Shown here: positions 52,795-61,465 of the stretch, piece after piece
How positions within the stretch are numbered: the stretch's first letter is position 1
How the letters are laid out: each line of letters begins with the position of its first letter
NCBI GenBank assembly: GCA_964421085.1
Contig: CAYQVO010000011.1
Coordinates: 31,990-95,989 of the forward strand
Reading direction: 5' to 3'
DNA from: CAYQVO01 sp964421085
GTDB taxonomy: Bacteria > Bdellovibrionota_C > UBA2361 > CAYQVO01
Length of the DNA: 64,000 bases
Notes under the pieces: model-generated
Database searches by the model: none
What the model was told of the DNA's origin: nothing
The model's input: the letters and a program-made list of their open reading frames with translations, nothing else
Translations under genes and position numbers: made by a program

Positions 52795-53326
52795 GCAGTC
52801 CCATTATCTTTACCTTTTTAAAAACCGCGATTGTCTTTGCATCGCAAAGCTCACCGGAAGCTATCGCATCTTCGATTTCAGCAGCCGACATCGTTACAAC
52901 CTCTATGATTTCATCTTCATCAGGTTTCGCTGCAGCAGGGTGAAGGCGGCGGGCCAGGTAACAATGCTGCAGCTCGCTGCAAAACCCAGGTGTCGGGTAT
53001 TGTATTCCGAGGCAGATCCATTCATCAGCAGCATGCTGTATCTCCTCTATTATCTCGCGTTCAGCCGCAACGCGCGGATCTTCACCGGGTTCGAGCGACC
53101 CTGCCGGAAACTCGAGAAGAGTCCGGCCTATTGAATGCCGGTACTGCCTGATAAGGAAAAGAGTGCCGTCCTCCCGTTGAGGCACAATCACCACTGCTCC
53201 CCTGTGAAGAGCCGTAATGTGCTTTGAGCTGCTGCCGTCAGAATAAAGAAGAGTTTCTTCCTGAACTCCAAATGCCTTTGTCTCAAGGAGGATGCGCGAG
53301 TCGCGGACACATTCAAATTGCTTCAT
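52784..53326 (-). CDS. Nudix hydrolase, ADP-ribose pyrophosphatase-like
   Basis: The 180-residue protein has a complete Nudix box, GSLEPGEDPRVAAEREIIEE, after LLEFPAG, which is typical of ADP-sugar pyrophosphatases. LFLIRQYRHSIGRTLLE and the substrate loop GIQYPTPGFCSE downstream also fit the ADP-ribose type. It would hydrolyse ADP-ribose or similar nucleotides in the cytoplasm. The substrate is inferred from the family. Confidence 0.88.
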   Translation of the reverse strand: MKQFECVRDSRILLETKAFGVQEETLLYSDGSSSKHITALHRGAVVIVPQREDGTLFLIRQYRHSIGRTLLEFPAGSLEPGEDPRVAAEREIIEEIQHAADEWICLGIQYPTPGFCSELQHCYLARRLHPAAAKPDEDEIIEVVTMSAAEIEDAIASGELCDAKTIAVFKKVKIMGLLNG

Positions 53327-53524
53327 GACGTGATACTACAGGAACAGGACGATTTTTGCCCATGATTATTGATGAAGAAATAAGCTGCCATGCGCCGGAG
53401 GGCATTAGACACCAAATGTCGGAGACTGCCTTTTCTTCCTGCTTCAATTCGACGAGGAATCGAAGACCTGCGGTTCCATCCAGCGTACTTCACACTCCCG
53501 GAGAACAATAATAAGGAAGGTGAG

Positions 53525-53746
53525 TCAGTCCTTTCGTCCGATCTCCTTCCACGCTCCGTTCGAAAAGATGATTTCGACACCTCTACCTTCCCGCAGCAGG
53601 TCCTGCAGCACCAGGGAGACTCCTGTCTGAGTTTGAAGCCCGAAATCCTTCGCCACGCCGGAAAGGCCGGTTATCACACCTGTTCGAACCGGCTCGCCCA
53701 CGGCAGCATTATCTGGAAGTACACCTGACCCTGTCCCGTTCCTCAT
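53525..53746 (-). CDS. Unknown small protein overlapping ferredoxin
   Basis: The protein has 73 residues from the ATG at 53746 (MRNGTGSGVLPDNAAVGEPV). It continues with beta-like VRTGVITGLSGVAKDFGLQT, a helix and FSNGAWKEIG. It overlaps the end of the ferredoxin frame by 38 bp, so the two are probably expressed together. No family is recognised. Confidence 0.5.
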   Translation of the reverse strand: MRNGTGSGVLPDNAAVGEPVRTGVITGLSGVAKDFGLQTQTGVSLVLQDLLREGRGVEIIFSNGAWKEIGRKD

Positions 53747-54038
53747 CAGTGAGTGCGGATAACTCTTCAACCGGATATTCGAGAAACTCTCTCATATCCT
53801 CGGGTACGTTCGGATCGTGATATATTGCATGGACAGGGCACTCTGATTCGCATGCTCCGCAGTCGATGCACTCGTCCGGATCGATCATCAGCATGCCATA
53901 GTCCTCACCTTTGGCCGCCGCCCCGTATTTATCGTTGTATTTCTTTTTTTTTATGTCGTAGAAGCAGTCGACGGGACAGACCTCCACGCATGAGCGATCT
54001 TTGCTTCCAATGCATGCTTTGGCGATTACATACGTCAT
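53709..54038 (-). CDS. Two-cluster ferredoxin (4Fe-4S type)
   Basis: The 109-residue protein resembles the 3Fe/4Fe or 2x[4Fe-4S] ferredoxins such as FdxA. The first cluster ligands are CIGSKDRSCVEVCPVDCFYD, with an insertion after the first Cys and the pattern C-x7-C-x3-C-P. The second is CIDCGACESECPVHAI. The C-terminal extension is acidic. It carries electrons in the cytoplasm; the partner is not evident from neighbours. Confidence 0.9.
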   Translation of the reverse strand: MTYVIAKACIGSKDRSCVEVCPVDCFYDIKKKKYNDKYGAAAKGEDYGMLMIDPDECIDCGACESECPVHAIYHDPNVPEDMREFLEYPVEELSALTDEERDRVRCTSR

Positions 54039-54268
54039 GTCCGGGCCCTTTTTCGAAAAAGCTTATACTCCCGGCCTGGACGAAATCAAGATCGTTCTAT
54101 TCCGCTGCATTCTGTATCTCCAGTGTGCCCGAAATATGATACTGGAAATGCGGCGCCTGACAGCTTAGTGTATTAGTAATCGGCTGCAGCGACTCCGACC
54201 ATTTCCAGCCCGGTTCGAGAATCGCCTTTCCGACGGATCGTTTGTCCGTCTCCCCACTGGATTCGATG

Positions 54269-54802
54269 TTGTCACACTAATCTACTACGACTATTGTGCC
54301 CTCTCTCCGGAACAACGCAGGAGCCTTCCAGCGAAGATCCATGACATGCTGAAACCAGGCGGGAAGTTTTGCTGCTAAAAAGGAGGGAACGATTGTCGAA
54401 ACGAATCTGATGAAAGGTTTCTGGTCTGAAGGCGAATATGTCGGGATGCAGCGGACAATCCTGTACCCTGATGAGGCGTTATCCCTGGACCGTATTCTGA
54501 TTATTGAACGAATTGGAACTTGGGAGATCTTCAACTGGCTGCAGTATTACACTCCCGAACGCATATCCGAGGAGTTCCGGGAAGCAGGGTTCAATATCGA
54601 CACCCCGGCAGGGTCATTAGCCGGCGATCAATTGACGGGTGACAGTAAATTCATGGGAATCACAGCAGCCGGAAAGGCGATTCCTTCTGCAGCTGTCATG
54701 CGAAGGAAAAAAGGACACCCACTTTTTCGAAGGGCAAAACAAACGGCAGAGATCGGCCTTCGCGCTCCGTCCGACATGGGTGGTGCCTCCAATAGTCTTT
54801 AA
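54269..54802 (+). pseudogene. Remnant of a SAM-dependent methyltransferase
   Basis: The pieces VTLIYYDYCALSPEQRRSLP, HDMLKPGGKF (frame 1) and, after a +1 shift near 54370, GTIVETNLMKGFWSEGEYVG, TWEIFNWLQYYTPERISEEF and REAGFNI fit the second half of a class I methyltransferase. The N-terminal SAM-binding half is absent upstream (54040-54268 shows no matching frame). The 3' part runs into an inverted-repeat element at 54702. A truncated, decayed gene. Confidence 0.62.
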
Positions 54803-54906
54803 AACGACGTCGCCTGCCAGTACAGATCGAAACGAACAGGATCTGAAACGAACCAAAATCAACTGTAAAAGTGGAGGGAAATTTTTGGGTGTCCTTTTTC
54901 CTCCTT
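54702..54906. mobile_element. MITE-like inverted-repeat element
   Basis: A terminal inverted repeat of about 20 bp bounds 205 bp: left AGGAAAAAAGGACACCCA (54704-54721) and right TGGGTGTCCTTTTTCCT (54886-54902), differing by one A and a small indel further out. The interior has no protein frame. It abuts the decayed methyltransferase. I saw no target-site duplication, so a mobile origin is only suggested. Confidence 0.45.
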
Positions 54907-55203
54907 CAGGCGATTCGGGGAACTCCAGGAGGGTCTGAAGTTCAAACGCCCTTAAAGCACGCAAGGAAGAATTGCTTTTGATGGCAAAGAATTGATTTGG
55001 ATCTGCCCTTGTGGAACCTGTCGCTCGGTCCGGATCTCATTGAATCCTTCACGAGCACTCACGGAACGAAGGCTCACGGACTCCATTATGGCGAAGCTGA
55101 TGCTTCGAAACCGGATATACGTCAGCTACCAAATCTCGCCCGCGCCGGAAGAAGAATTTCCTTGCTTTCCCAGGGCGGGTCCATATACGCCGAGCGGGAA
55201 AAA
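54907..55203. other. Non-coding stretch between element and tRNA
   Basis: No convincing gene is seen here. Open frames read through the tRNA and are chance. A short motif CGCCGAGCGGGAAAA just before the tRNA (about 55187-55201) recurs in the tandem repeat at the right edge of the window. Confidence 0.5.
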
Positions 55204-55277
55204 AGGCCCGAGAGGGATTCGAACCCACGACTCACGGTTTTGCAAACCGTTGCCTTAGACCACTTGGCTATCGGGCC
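55204..55277 (-). tRNA. tRNA-Cys (anticodon GCA)
   Basis: Minus-strand cloverleaf: acceptor GGCCCGA/TCGGGCC, D-stem GCC/GGC, anticodon stem ACGGT/ACCGT with loop TTGCAAA (anticodon GCA). The T-arm has loop TTCGAAT and one U-U mismatch in its stem. The discriminator base is U73, typical for tRNA-Cys. CCA is not encoded (T tract follows). Confidence 0.93.
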
Positions 55278-55576
55278 ATAAATAGCTGGAAAAACACTAG
55301 TAAAGTTTTACGAAAAAGTAAAAATTTTAGCTCCGGAAGCTAACGAAATCCGGTAAGGCGCCGAAATTCTAGACATTAGGCATGACACCATCCTTTCTGC
55401 GAGCAGGGGCGATTCTCTTCGGATCGTCCCTTTTTTTATCTAGTTCTATCCATTCCCCCCGCACTATCTGCCTGCAATAACAACAGCTAAATCAATGCGT
55501 TATGCCCCATCCAAACTTGTCGTTTGATGATGCCCGTAGAATACTTCGCGTGTACAGTCAAAAGGGAGGGACGCTT
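55278..55576. promoter_or_regulatory. Intergenic region upstream of tpx and tRNA-Cys
   Basis: About 300 bp without a gene holds the minus-strand promoter region of tRNA-Cys, an intrinsic terminator at 55406-55437 and, beyond it, the leader of tpx. No certain promoter boxes were assigned. Confidence 0.5.
55406..55437 (+). terminator. Intrinsic terminator, plus strand
   Basis: An 8-bp stem GGGGCGAT/ATCGTCCC (one G-T pair) with loop TCTCTTCGG is followed by seven T. No plus-strand gene is seen just upstream. It could be an attenuator in the tpx leader or end a short RNA. Confidence 0.7.
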
Positions 55577-56092
55577 ATGGCACGAACAACTACATTCAAA
55601 GGCAGTCCGCTTGCTCTTTCCGGAAGGGAATTGAAAGCCGGAGACGCTCTTCCGAAATTCAAGGTCACAGGTCTGGAGCTGAACGATGTCGAAAATTCAG
55701 CCTTTGCAGGCTCGAATCTCATCATTTCATCCGTTCCGAGCATCGACACACCTGTCTGCTCGATTGAGACAAAACGCTTCAATCAGGAAGCTTCTTCTCT
55801 TCCATCAACGAAGGTTCTCACCGTAAGCATGGATCTCCCTTTTGCACAGAAGCGCTGGTGCGCGGCGGAGGGAGTAAACGCCCTCACCATGGGGAGCGAC
55901 TACAGATACCGGTCGTTTGGCGAAGATTTCGGAACATACATCCGGGAACTCGGACTTCTTTCACGCGCTGTATTTCTGGCGGACAAAACTGGAACCATCA
56001 GGTATGTGCAGTATGTCCCAGAGGTGACCGAAGAGCCGGATTATGACAGGGTGCTCGAAGCTGCGCGGCAGTTGGAGAAGTATTTTGGATAA
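55577..56092 (+). CDS. tpx: Thiol peroxidase (Tpx)
   Basis: The protein has 171 residues from the ATG at 55577 (MARTTTFKGSPLALSGRELK), preceded by AGGGAGG. It reduces lipid and alkyl hydroperoxides using thioredoxin. Peroxidatic Cys in PSIDTPVCSIETKRFNQEA and the resolving Cys in QKRWCAAEGV match the atypical 2-Cys Tpx family. The length is standard. Confidence 0.95.
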   Translation: MARTTTFKGSPLALSGRELKAGDALPKFKVTGLELNDVENSAFAGSNLIISSVPSIDTPVCSIETKRFNQEASSLPSTKVLTVSMDLPFAQKRWCAAEGVNALTMGSDYRYRSFGEDFGTYIRELGLLSRAVFLADKTGTIRYVQYVPEVTEEPDYDRVLEAARQLEKYFG

Positions 56093-56171
56093 AGGCCGTG
56101 AAGGTGTCCAGGTTCTAAAGATTCAGATTGTCGGCGCGTTCCGGACGCAATTGCCCGGGTTGAAATAATAG

Positions 56172-56510
56172 TCATCCCTCCGACACTTCCACATCCTCCN
56201 NNNNNNNNNCTTCCCGCTTCTTGAGCATCTTCACCACGTGACCCACATCCTCCGGCCCGCTGACTGCGCCCGCACCTTTTTTCTTGAGGACCTTCAGCCT
56301 CTCCTCTGCCCCCTGAAGCAGCTTCTGAAGATGCTCAACCAGGTGCACTCCCCGTTCGTACGCGCACATAGCCTGATCCAGAGGAAGAGCTCCCTGCTCA
56401 ACCTTTCCGACGAGCTCTTCGAGAAGCTTCAACCCCTTCTCGAAAGGAACTCCTTTGAAGTCGGGTTCCTTCTCTCCCAGAATACTCTCAAGACCAGTCT
56501 CTCCTGCCAT
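56172..56510 (-). CDS. xseB: Exodeoxyribonuclease VII small subunit (gap near the 3' end)
   Basis: From the ATG at 56510 the protein reads MAGETGLESILGEKE and then the family core FEKGLKLLEELVGKVEQGAL, PLDQAMCAYERGVHLVEHLQ and KLLQGAEERLKVL. Ten N interrupt the acidic tail, so the exact C-terminus is unknown. Its start overlaps the xseA stop by a few bases on the same strand. Confidence 0.88.
   Translation of the reverse strand: MAGETGLESILGEKEPDFKGVPFEKGLKLLEELVGKVEQGALPLDQAMCAYERGVHLVEHLQKLLQGAEERLKVLKKKGAGAVSGPEDVGHVVKMLKKREXXXXEDVEVSEG
56200..56209. other. Assembly gap (10 N) in xseB tail
   Basis: The N run lies in the coding sequence for the acidic C-terminal tail of XseB. The true length is unknown. 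Confidence 0.95.
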
Positions 56511-56512
56511 GC

Positions 56513-57802
56513 CTATTCCTTTTCGCACTCATTCCACTGATTAAAAACCCGTCGCACTTCTGCTTCAAGAGCGCCATCCGCAAGGTAAATCGAAAGTCCC
56601 TCGCCGGGAGCCGCCTGTGCAGACTTCGTCAATATCCCCTTCTTCGACTGTACAACAGCGAAACCCCGCTCCAGCACACGCATCGGACTCAACGCCTCGA
56701 GCCTCCGCCAGAGAGTTTCGACCCTGTGCTGTGAATGCTCGACACCGCGCATTGCTGCTGCTGACAATCGCTCCGCCGACAGGGAAAGCTTTTCCCGGAA
56801 CACCTGTATCGCATGATGAGGTTCGAGTACCCGCAAATACGCCATCGCGCGATCAAGCCGCGCACGGTGCGCCGCGCAGAAAGCCGCAAAACTTCTCTTC
56901 AGATCCAGGGCGACGTCGTCAAGCTGCTGCGCTTTCGGCAGAAGCCATCGATCGGTGTCCTGGAGCCTCTCGTAAAAATCCGTGACCCGGGCCGTCAGTT
57001 CATCTCTGCGCGGCACCACCTTCTCGGCAGCGGCGGTAGGCGTAGGCGCCCTCACATCAGCAGCAAGGTCAGAAAGAGTAATATCCACTTCATGACCCAC
57101 ACCCGAAACCACAGGAACAGAAGAAGCTGCTATTGCGCGCACCACAACTTCTTCGTTGAATGCCCACAGGTCTTCGAGAGATCCTCCGCCCCGGGCGATT
57201 ATTATCACATCCACCATGCGGCAGTCGTTCAATAGATTCACACCACCCGCAATTTCACCGGCAGCTCCCTCGCCCTGAACCCGCACATCCACAAGATAAA
57301 CCTTGAGCGATGGCATTCGCTCCCGGATCTTCACCATTATGTCGTGAATTACAGCGCCGGTTCCGGATGTGACCACGCCGACAGCAGAAGGCAGAAAAGG
57401 GAGTTCCCGTTTCCGTTCAAGAGCAAAAAGTCCTTCATTTCCCAGCTTCTTCTTCAACTCGAAAAAACGCTGCTGAAGCATACCTTCGCCCGCAGGGATC
57501 ATCCGGTGTACGATGATCTGGAGGCTTCCTCTCTTCTGGTAAACGGCCGGCCTGCCTTGACACAGCACATGAAGTCCGGTCTTCAGTTCGAACCCCAGCA
57601 TCGCCGCGTTTCCTCTCCATATCACGGCGGATATCTGCGCCTGCTCGTCCTTCAATGTGAAATAGAAATGACCGCTCGCTGCAGCCGTTATCTCTGAAAT
57701 TTCACCCTGCAGATTCACAGACGGCACATGGTCGTCGAGAGCCGCCTGAAGGAGCTGGTTGACCTGCGTCACAGTAAGATATGCCGTCTGCTGGATGCGC
57801 AT
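56513..57802 (-). CDS. xseA: Exodeoxyribonuclease VII large subunit
   Basis: The protein has 429 residues from the ATG at 57802 (MRIQQTAYLTVTQVNQLLQA). It has an N-terminal OB fold (GEISEITAAASGHFYFTLKD). The catalytic domain follows with VGVVTSGTGAVIHDI, IIARGGGSLEDLWAFNEE and PVVSGVGHEVDITLSDLAAD, VRAPTPTAAAE. The C-terminal part is helical, ending in VLERGFAVVQSKKG. With XseB it degrades single-stranded DNA from either end. Confidence 0.95.
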   Translation of the reverse strand: MRIQQTAYLTVTQVNQLLQAALDDHVPSVNLQGEISEITAAASGHFYFTLKDEQAQISAVIWRGNAAMLGFELKTGLHVLCQGRPAVYQKRGSLQIIVHRMIPAGEGMLQQRFFELKKKLGNEGLFALERKRELPFLPSAVGVVTSGTGAVIHDIMVKIRERMPSLKVYLVDVRVQGEGAAGEIAGGVNLLNDCRMVDVIIIARGGGSLEDLWAFNEEVVVRAIAASSVPVVSGVGHEVDITLSDLAADVRAPTPTAAAEKVVPRRDELTARVTDFYERLQDTDRWLLPKAQQLDDVALDLKRSFAAFCAAHRARLDRAMAYLRVLEPHHAIQVFREKLSLSAERLSAAAMRGVEHSQHRVETLWRRLEALSPMRVLERGFAVVQSKKGILTKSAQAAPGEGLSIYLADGALEAEVRRVFNQWNECEKE

Positions 57803-57942
57803 AAGGATGAAAGATAAATTATCAGGAGCTAAACATCCAGTGGCTTCTCCTTGAGCCGGAGGCTGACGCATATATGGGGGAAACCCCTTTCAAGGTGTGA
57901 CTATGCTGTGCAAAACTTGGGCAGATACGCAGGAAAAAGTTC

Positions 57943-58815
57943 ATGTTTCGTCCAAAAGCAGGAAAAGCAGCGGCAGTATTGACAAAGAAGGCAAAAAACC
58001 TCGCGAAAAAAGCTGCCGCAGTCATCCTGCCGGAAAAAAACAGCAGGGTGACCCTTGAAAGACGGGCGGCGAGATCGCCGGCTGCAGAGTACCATTCGCA
58101 GTACATTAAAGTCTGGAACTGGGTGTTTATTTCACTCCCCTTTGATTTTCTGCTCTTTCTTTCCGCCCGAAGAATTCCGATTCAGCCGTTCGATCCGGTT
58201 ATCATTGAAACAGCGCTGGTTATCTCCCTCTTTCTTGCCCTGGTTTCACTCTTTCGTCAGGAGATGTTTGCCGGCTCCTTGCTTTTCCGGTTCTTCCGGG
58301 ACAGGTTTCTGCTCCGGTCGAGGCGCGCGGCATTATGGATACTCGCATTCATCGTGATCGCAATGACATTCATCGATGTCTATTTCCGCAGTCAGGGGGC
58401 CGGGATTCCCGCAGTAATTCTGCCGCTCCTCGCGGCAGTCGCGGCGGTCTTTCCGGCTCTCGGAACAATGAAAGAACGCCTGCATCGCCTCCACAGAAAA
58501 TCAAGAAACAGACTTATCTGGCTCGAAGAACTCGATCGTCAGCGGTACATCTTCACTCTCGCGCCTCTTGTTCCTGCGCGCCTGATTTCTCCGGCCGCAG
58601 CGGTGAGTACGCCTGATTTTCTCCCATTTGCTGTGTGCTGGATCACTTCACTTCTGATGCTTTTCGTTCTCGAGCCCCGGGAATCCGATTTTTTCATTCT
58701 TTGCCGGAAGTGTCTGCGGAAGACATCCCGAAGCCTTGCCGGAATGAGGTACTGTCCCGGATGCGCAAGGGTTGTTTTTTATATTCCAGAGGTTATCGAC
58801 AGGAAGGAACGCTGA
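57943..58815 (+). CDS. Membrane protein with C-terminal zinc-ribbon-like Cys pairs
   Basis: The 290-residue protein has a basic N-terminus (KKAKNLAKKAAAVILPEKNS), about five membrane segments between residues 55 and 240, and a cytoplasmic C-terminus. That C-terminus has CRKCLRKTSRSLAGMRYCPG and one more Cys, probably a zinc ribbon. No family is recognised. It is 56 bp upstream of the E2 gene. Confidence 0.68.
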   Translation: MFRPKAGKAAAVLTKKAKNLAKKAAAVILPEKNSRVTLERRAARSPAAEYHSQYIKVWNWVFISLPFDFLLFLSARRIPIQPFDPVIIETALVISLFLALVSLFRQEMFAGSLLFRFFRDRFLLRSRRAALWILAFIVIAMTFIDVYFRSQGAGIPAVILPLLAAVAAVFPALGTMKERLHRLHRKSRNRLIWLEELDRQRYIFTLAPLVPARLISPAAAVSTPDFLPFAVCWITSLLMLFVLEPRESDFFILCRKCLRKTSRSLAGMRYCPGCARVVFYIPEVIDRKER

Positions 58816-58871
58816 TTTGGATGTTTTTGCCGAAATCGGGTATTTTTTCCTTCCTGGGAGATGGAGAGAAT

Positions 58872-60062
58872 ATGGCGACTGAAATTCGAATGCCGCAGCT
58901 CAGCGATACGATGGAGAGCGGTAAAATCCTGATCTGGAAAAAAAAGGAAGGAGAAGCGGTCAAACGGGGCGATGCTCTTGCGGAAGTCGAGACAGAGAAA
59001 GCAAATCTCGATGTCGAGGCGTTTAAGGATGGTGTTCTGCTCAAAATCATTGTCCCCGAAAATGCGGTCGCCAAAGTCGGAGATGTGATTGCCGTAACAG
59101 GGGAGGCGGGAGAGTCAGTCGATGCCGCGCCCCGCCCATCTCAACCGGAACCGGAACCCGCACCTGCACCTGGTCCCGAGACAGCCGCCTCTTCTGCGCC
59201 GGAGCACAGGGACGAGGTCCGTGCAGACACGGAGCATCCAGGCCGGATCAAGGCATCGCCGCTCGCACGAAAGCTGGCCGAGGAGCGCAATATTGATCTG
59301 AAATCGATTTCCGGCTCGGGACCTCAGGGAAGGATAACAAGCAGAGATCTGGAAGGCAGACAACCTTCTCCTGCACGGCCTCCTGCTGCGGGCCTTTCAA
59401 AAATGCGGGAGACTATCGCCGCGCGCATGCAGAAAAGCTGGACTGAAAGTCCTCACTTCTTCGTAACCGTGGCAATAGATATGCGGGAAGCAGTGAAGCT
59501 TCAGCAGACTCTGAAGCAGCTGCCCGGTTTCGACGGTACCACCCTCACTCACCTCGTTATCAGGGCCGCCGCCTATGCGCTGAGAAAACAGCCGAAAGTG
59601 AACAATGGAATCGTAAACGGCCGGCTTGTCGAGCCTGAGACAGTCAACATTGGAATCGTGACTACTCTTGAAGAAGGCCTTCTCATTCCTGTCATAAGAA
59701 ACGCCGACAAAATTTCTTTCCAGCAGATAGTCTCCGAAGCCCGGGCGGCAGTCGAACGCGCGAGAGCCGGCCGGCCGAATTCAAATGATCTTTCCGGAGG
59801 AACCTTCAGTATATCGAACATGGGAATGCTCGATGTCGAAAACTTCACCGCCATAATAAATCCAGGTCAGGGAGCAATACTCGCCATTTCGTCGATAAAA
59901 GACGAGCCTGTTGTTGAAAACGGCAAGGTAGTTCCGGGAATGATCATGCGCGCGACTCTTTCCTCAGATCATCGTATAATCGACGGAGCGGCGGCTGCGG
60001 ACTTCCTGAAGCATTTCAAGACGGCGATGCAGACCCCGGCACTGATGTTTCTCGAACGGTAA
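58872..60062 (+). CDS. Dihydrolipoamide acyltransferase, E2 component of a 2-oxo acid dehydrogenase
   Basis: The protein has 396 residues from the ATG at 58872 (MATEIRMPQLSDTMESGKIL). A single lipoyl domain has its lysine in EVETEKANLDVEAFKDG. An Ala/Pro-rich linker follows, then the peripheral subunit-binding domain (RIKASPLARKLAEERNIDLK, SGPQGRITSRDL). The catalytic domain ends in TLSSDHRIIDGAAAADFLKH, with the H-x3-D-G motif. It would carry acyl groups for a pyruvate-type dehydrogenase. E1 and E3 are not in this window. The lipA gene follows at once, 8 bp away. Confidence 0.93.
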   Translation: MATEIRMPQLSDTMESGKILIWKKKEGEAVKRGDALAEVETEKANLDVEAFKDGVLLKIIVPENAVAKVGDVIAVTGEAGESVDAAPRPSQPEPEPAPAPGPETAASSAPEHRDEVRADTEHPGRIKASPLARKLAEERNIDLKSISGSGPQGRITSRDLEGRQPSPARPPAAGLSKMRETIAARMQKSWTESPHFFVTVAIDMREAVKLQQTLKQLPGFDGTTLTHLVIRAAAYALRKQPKVNNGIVNGRLVEPETVNIGIVTTLEEGLLIPVIRNADKISFQQIVSEARAAVERARAGRPNSNDLSGGTFSISNMGMLDVENFTAIINPGQGAILAISSIKDEPVVENGKVVPGMIMRATLSSDHRIIDGAAAADFLKHFKTAMQTPALMFLER

Positions 60063-60070
60063 GAGGTAAG

Positions 60071-60925
60071 ATGCAGACAAAGAAGCCGGAATGGCTGAGA
60101 GTAAAAGCTCCCGGCGCTCCTGAATATCTTGAGACAAGGGAGATCGTGAAAGGCGGCTGCCTCCACACTGTGTGTGAGGAAGCGCAGTGCCCGAATATCG
60201 GCGAATGCTGGACGCATTCAACAGCCACTTTCATGATAATGGGAGAGTACTGCACGAGAGCCTGCAGGTTCTGCGCTGTAAAAAAAGGATCCTCTCCACT
60301 TGCTCCGGTCGACGGCGGCGAGCCTGAGAGAGTCGGGCGGGCAGTAGCCGAACTCAAATTGAAACATGCTGTCGTTACGTCCGTAACCCGGGACGATCTT
60401 CCGGATGGCGGCGCTTCGCATTTTGCCGCGACGGCCCGCGCGATTCATCACCATGCGCCCCGGTGCACAGTCGAATTTCTGATACCGGATCTCAAGGGAA
60501 ACCGGGAGCATCTCGGGATTATCATCGATTCCGGGGTCGACATTCTGAATCACAATGTCGAAACAGTCCCCCGTCTTTATCCGGCAATCCGGCCGCAGGC
60601 TGTTTATGAACGCTCCCTGTCCGTCCTGAGGATGGCGAAAGAACTGAAGCCGTCGTTGAAGACGAAATCCGGCCTTATGGTGGGACTTGGCGAGAGCAGA
60701 GAAGAAGTGCTTACTGTAATGAACGATCTCCGGTATCATGACGTTGATATTATAACTATCGGGCAGTATCTCCGGCCTTCAGGCCGGCAGGCGGAACTCG
60801 AAAGATATGTTACACCTGACGAATTCCGGGAGATGGAGGAAGAGGGACTAAAAAGAGGATTCGCCTTTGTCGAATCGAGTCCTCTGGTTAGAAGTTCCTA
60901 CCACGCATGGAAGCACACCGCCTGA
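60071..60925 (+). CDS. lipA: Lipoyl synthase
   Basis: The 284-residue radical-SAM enzyme inserts the two sulphurs into octanoylated lipoyl domains. The auxiliary cluster motif CEEAQCPNIGEC, the radical-SAM motif CTRACRFCAV and the C-terminal VRSSYHAW are all present. It directly follows the E2 substrate gene with 8 bp between, which fits a joint role. Confidence 0.96.
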   Translation: MQTKKPEWLRVKAPGAPEYLETREIVKGGCLHTVCEEAQCPNIGECWTHSTATFMIMGEYCTRACRFCAVKKGSSPLAPVDGGEPERVGRAVAELKLKHAVVTSVTRDDLPDGGASHFAATARAIHHHAPRCTVEFLIPDLKGNREHLGIIIDSGVDILNHNVETVPRLYPAIRPQAVYERSLSVLRMAKELKPSLKTKSGLMVGLGESREEVLTVMNDLRYHDVDIITIGQYLRPSGRQAELERYVTPDEFREMEEEGLKRGFAFVESSPLVRSSYHAWKHTA

Positions 60926-60941
60926 CAATCACTTAAGCAGC

Positions 60942-61370
60942 ATGTTCGGATCGAAACTCAAAATCGAAGTCGTCAAAGGGACAACCGAAGGAATCTCCTA
61001 CTCGGGGAAAAAACAGCGAAGGGACACTGTGCTTCTGCGTTTCGGCCGGCACTCAATCTCGAAGCGCGCCTTTCAGCTTGGGCTGTTTCTTGCGGTCTGC
61101 CAGCTCCTTGACGGGATGCTGACATATGCCGGGCTGAGCATCTTTGGAATCCGGATGGAAGGCAACGCATTCCTGCACATGCTCATGGAAGCGTACGGCT
61201 CCTTCCCTGTTCTTTTCGTGACAAAGCTTATTGCTCTCGTGCTTGTGGGATTTCTCACCATCTACTCTCACCGGCGCCACTGGTTTCGCCCTGTAATCGC
61301 AGTGTTGTGCCTTATTTATCTTCTGCTTGCGGTGTTCCCATGGGTGGCGCTTATTTCAGCGCATAAATGA
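60942..61370 (+). CDS. DUF5658-like small membrane protein
   Basis: The protein has 142 residues from the ATG at 60942 (MFGSKLKIEVVKGTTEGISY). A basic cytoplasmic start leads to three membrane segments, with LAVCQLLDGMLTYAGLSIFG and an E-G-N motif (RMEGNAFLHMLMEAYG) as seen in DUF5658 proteins. The function is unknown. It is 16 bp after lipA on the same strand. Confidence 0.6.
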   Translation: MFGSKLKIEVVKGTTEGISYSGKKQRRDTVLLRFGRHSISKRAFQLGLFLAVCQLLDGMLTYAGLSIFGIRMEGNAFLHMLMEAYGSFPVLFVTKLIALVLVGFLTIYSHRRHWFRPVIAVLCLIYLLLAVFPWVALISAHK

Positions 61371-61465
61371 ACAGCGCCACTATTTCTGGATTGATTACGT
61401 TCCCGATGGATCTAAGACAGCTCATCCCTGAAAATATCGAGCGAGACGCAATTATGAGCACCGAC

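Noticed and set aside
54997..55281. 94-residue open frame across the tRNA region
   Set aside because: It reads through tRNA-Cys on the opposite strand and has no start signal or protein-like composition.
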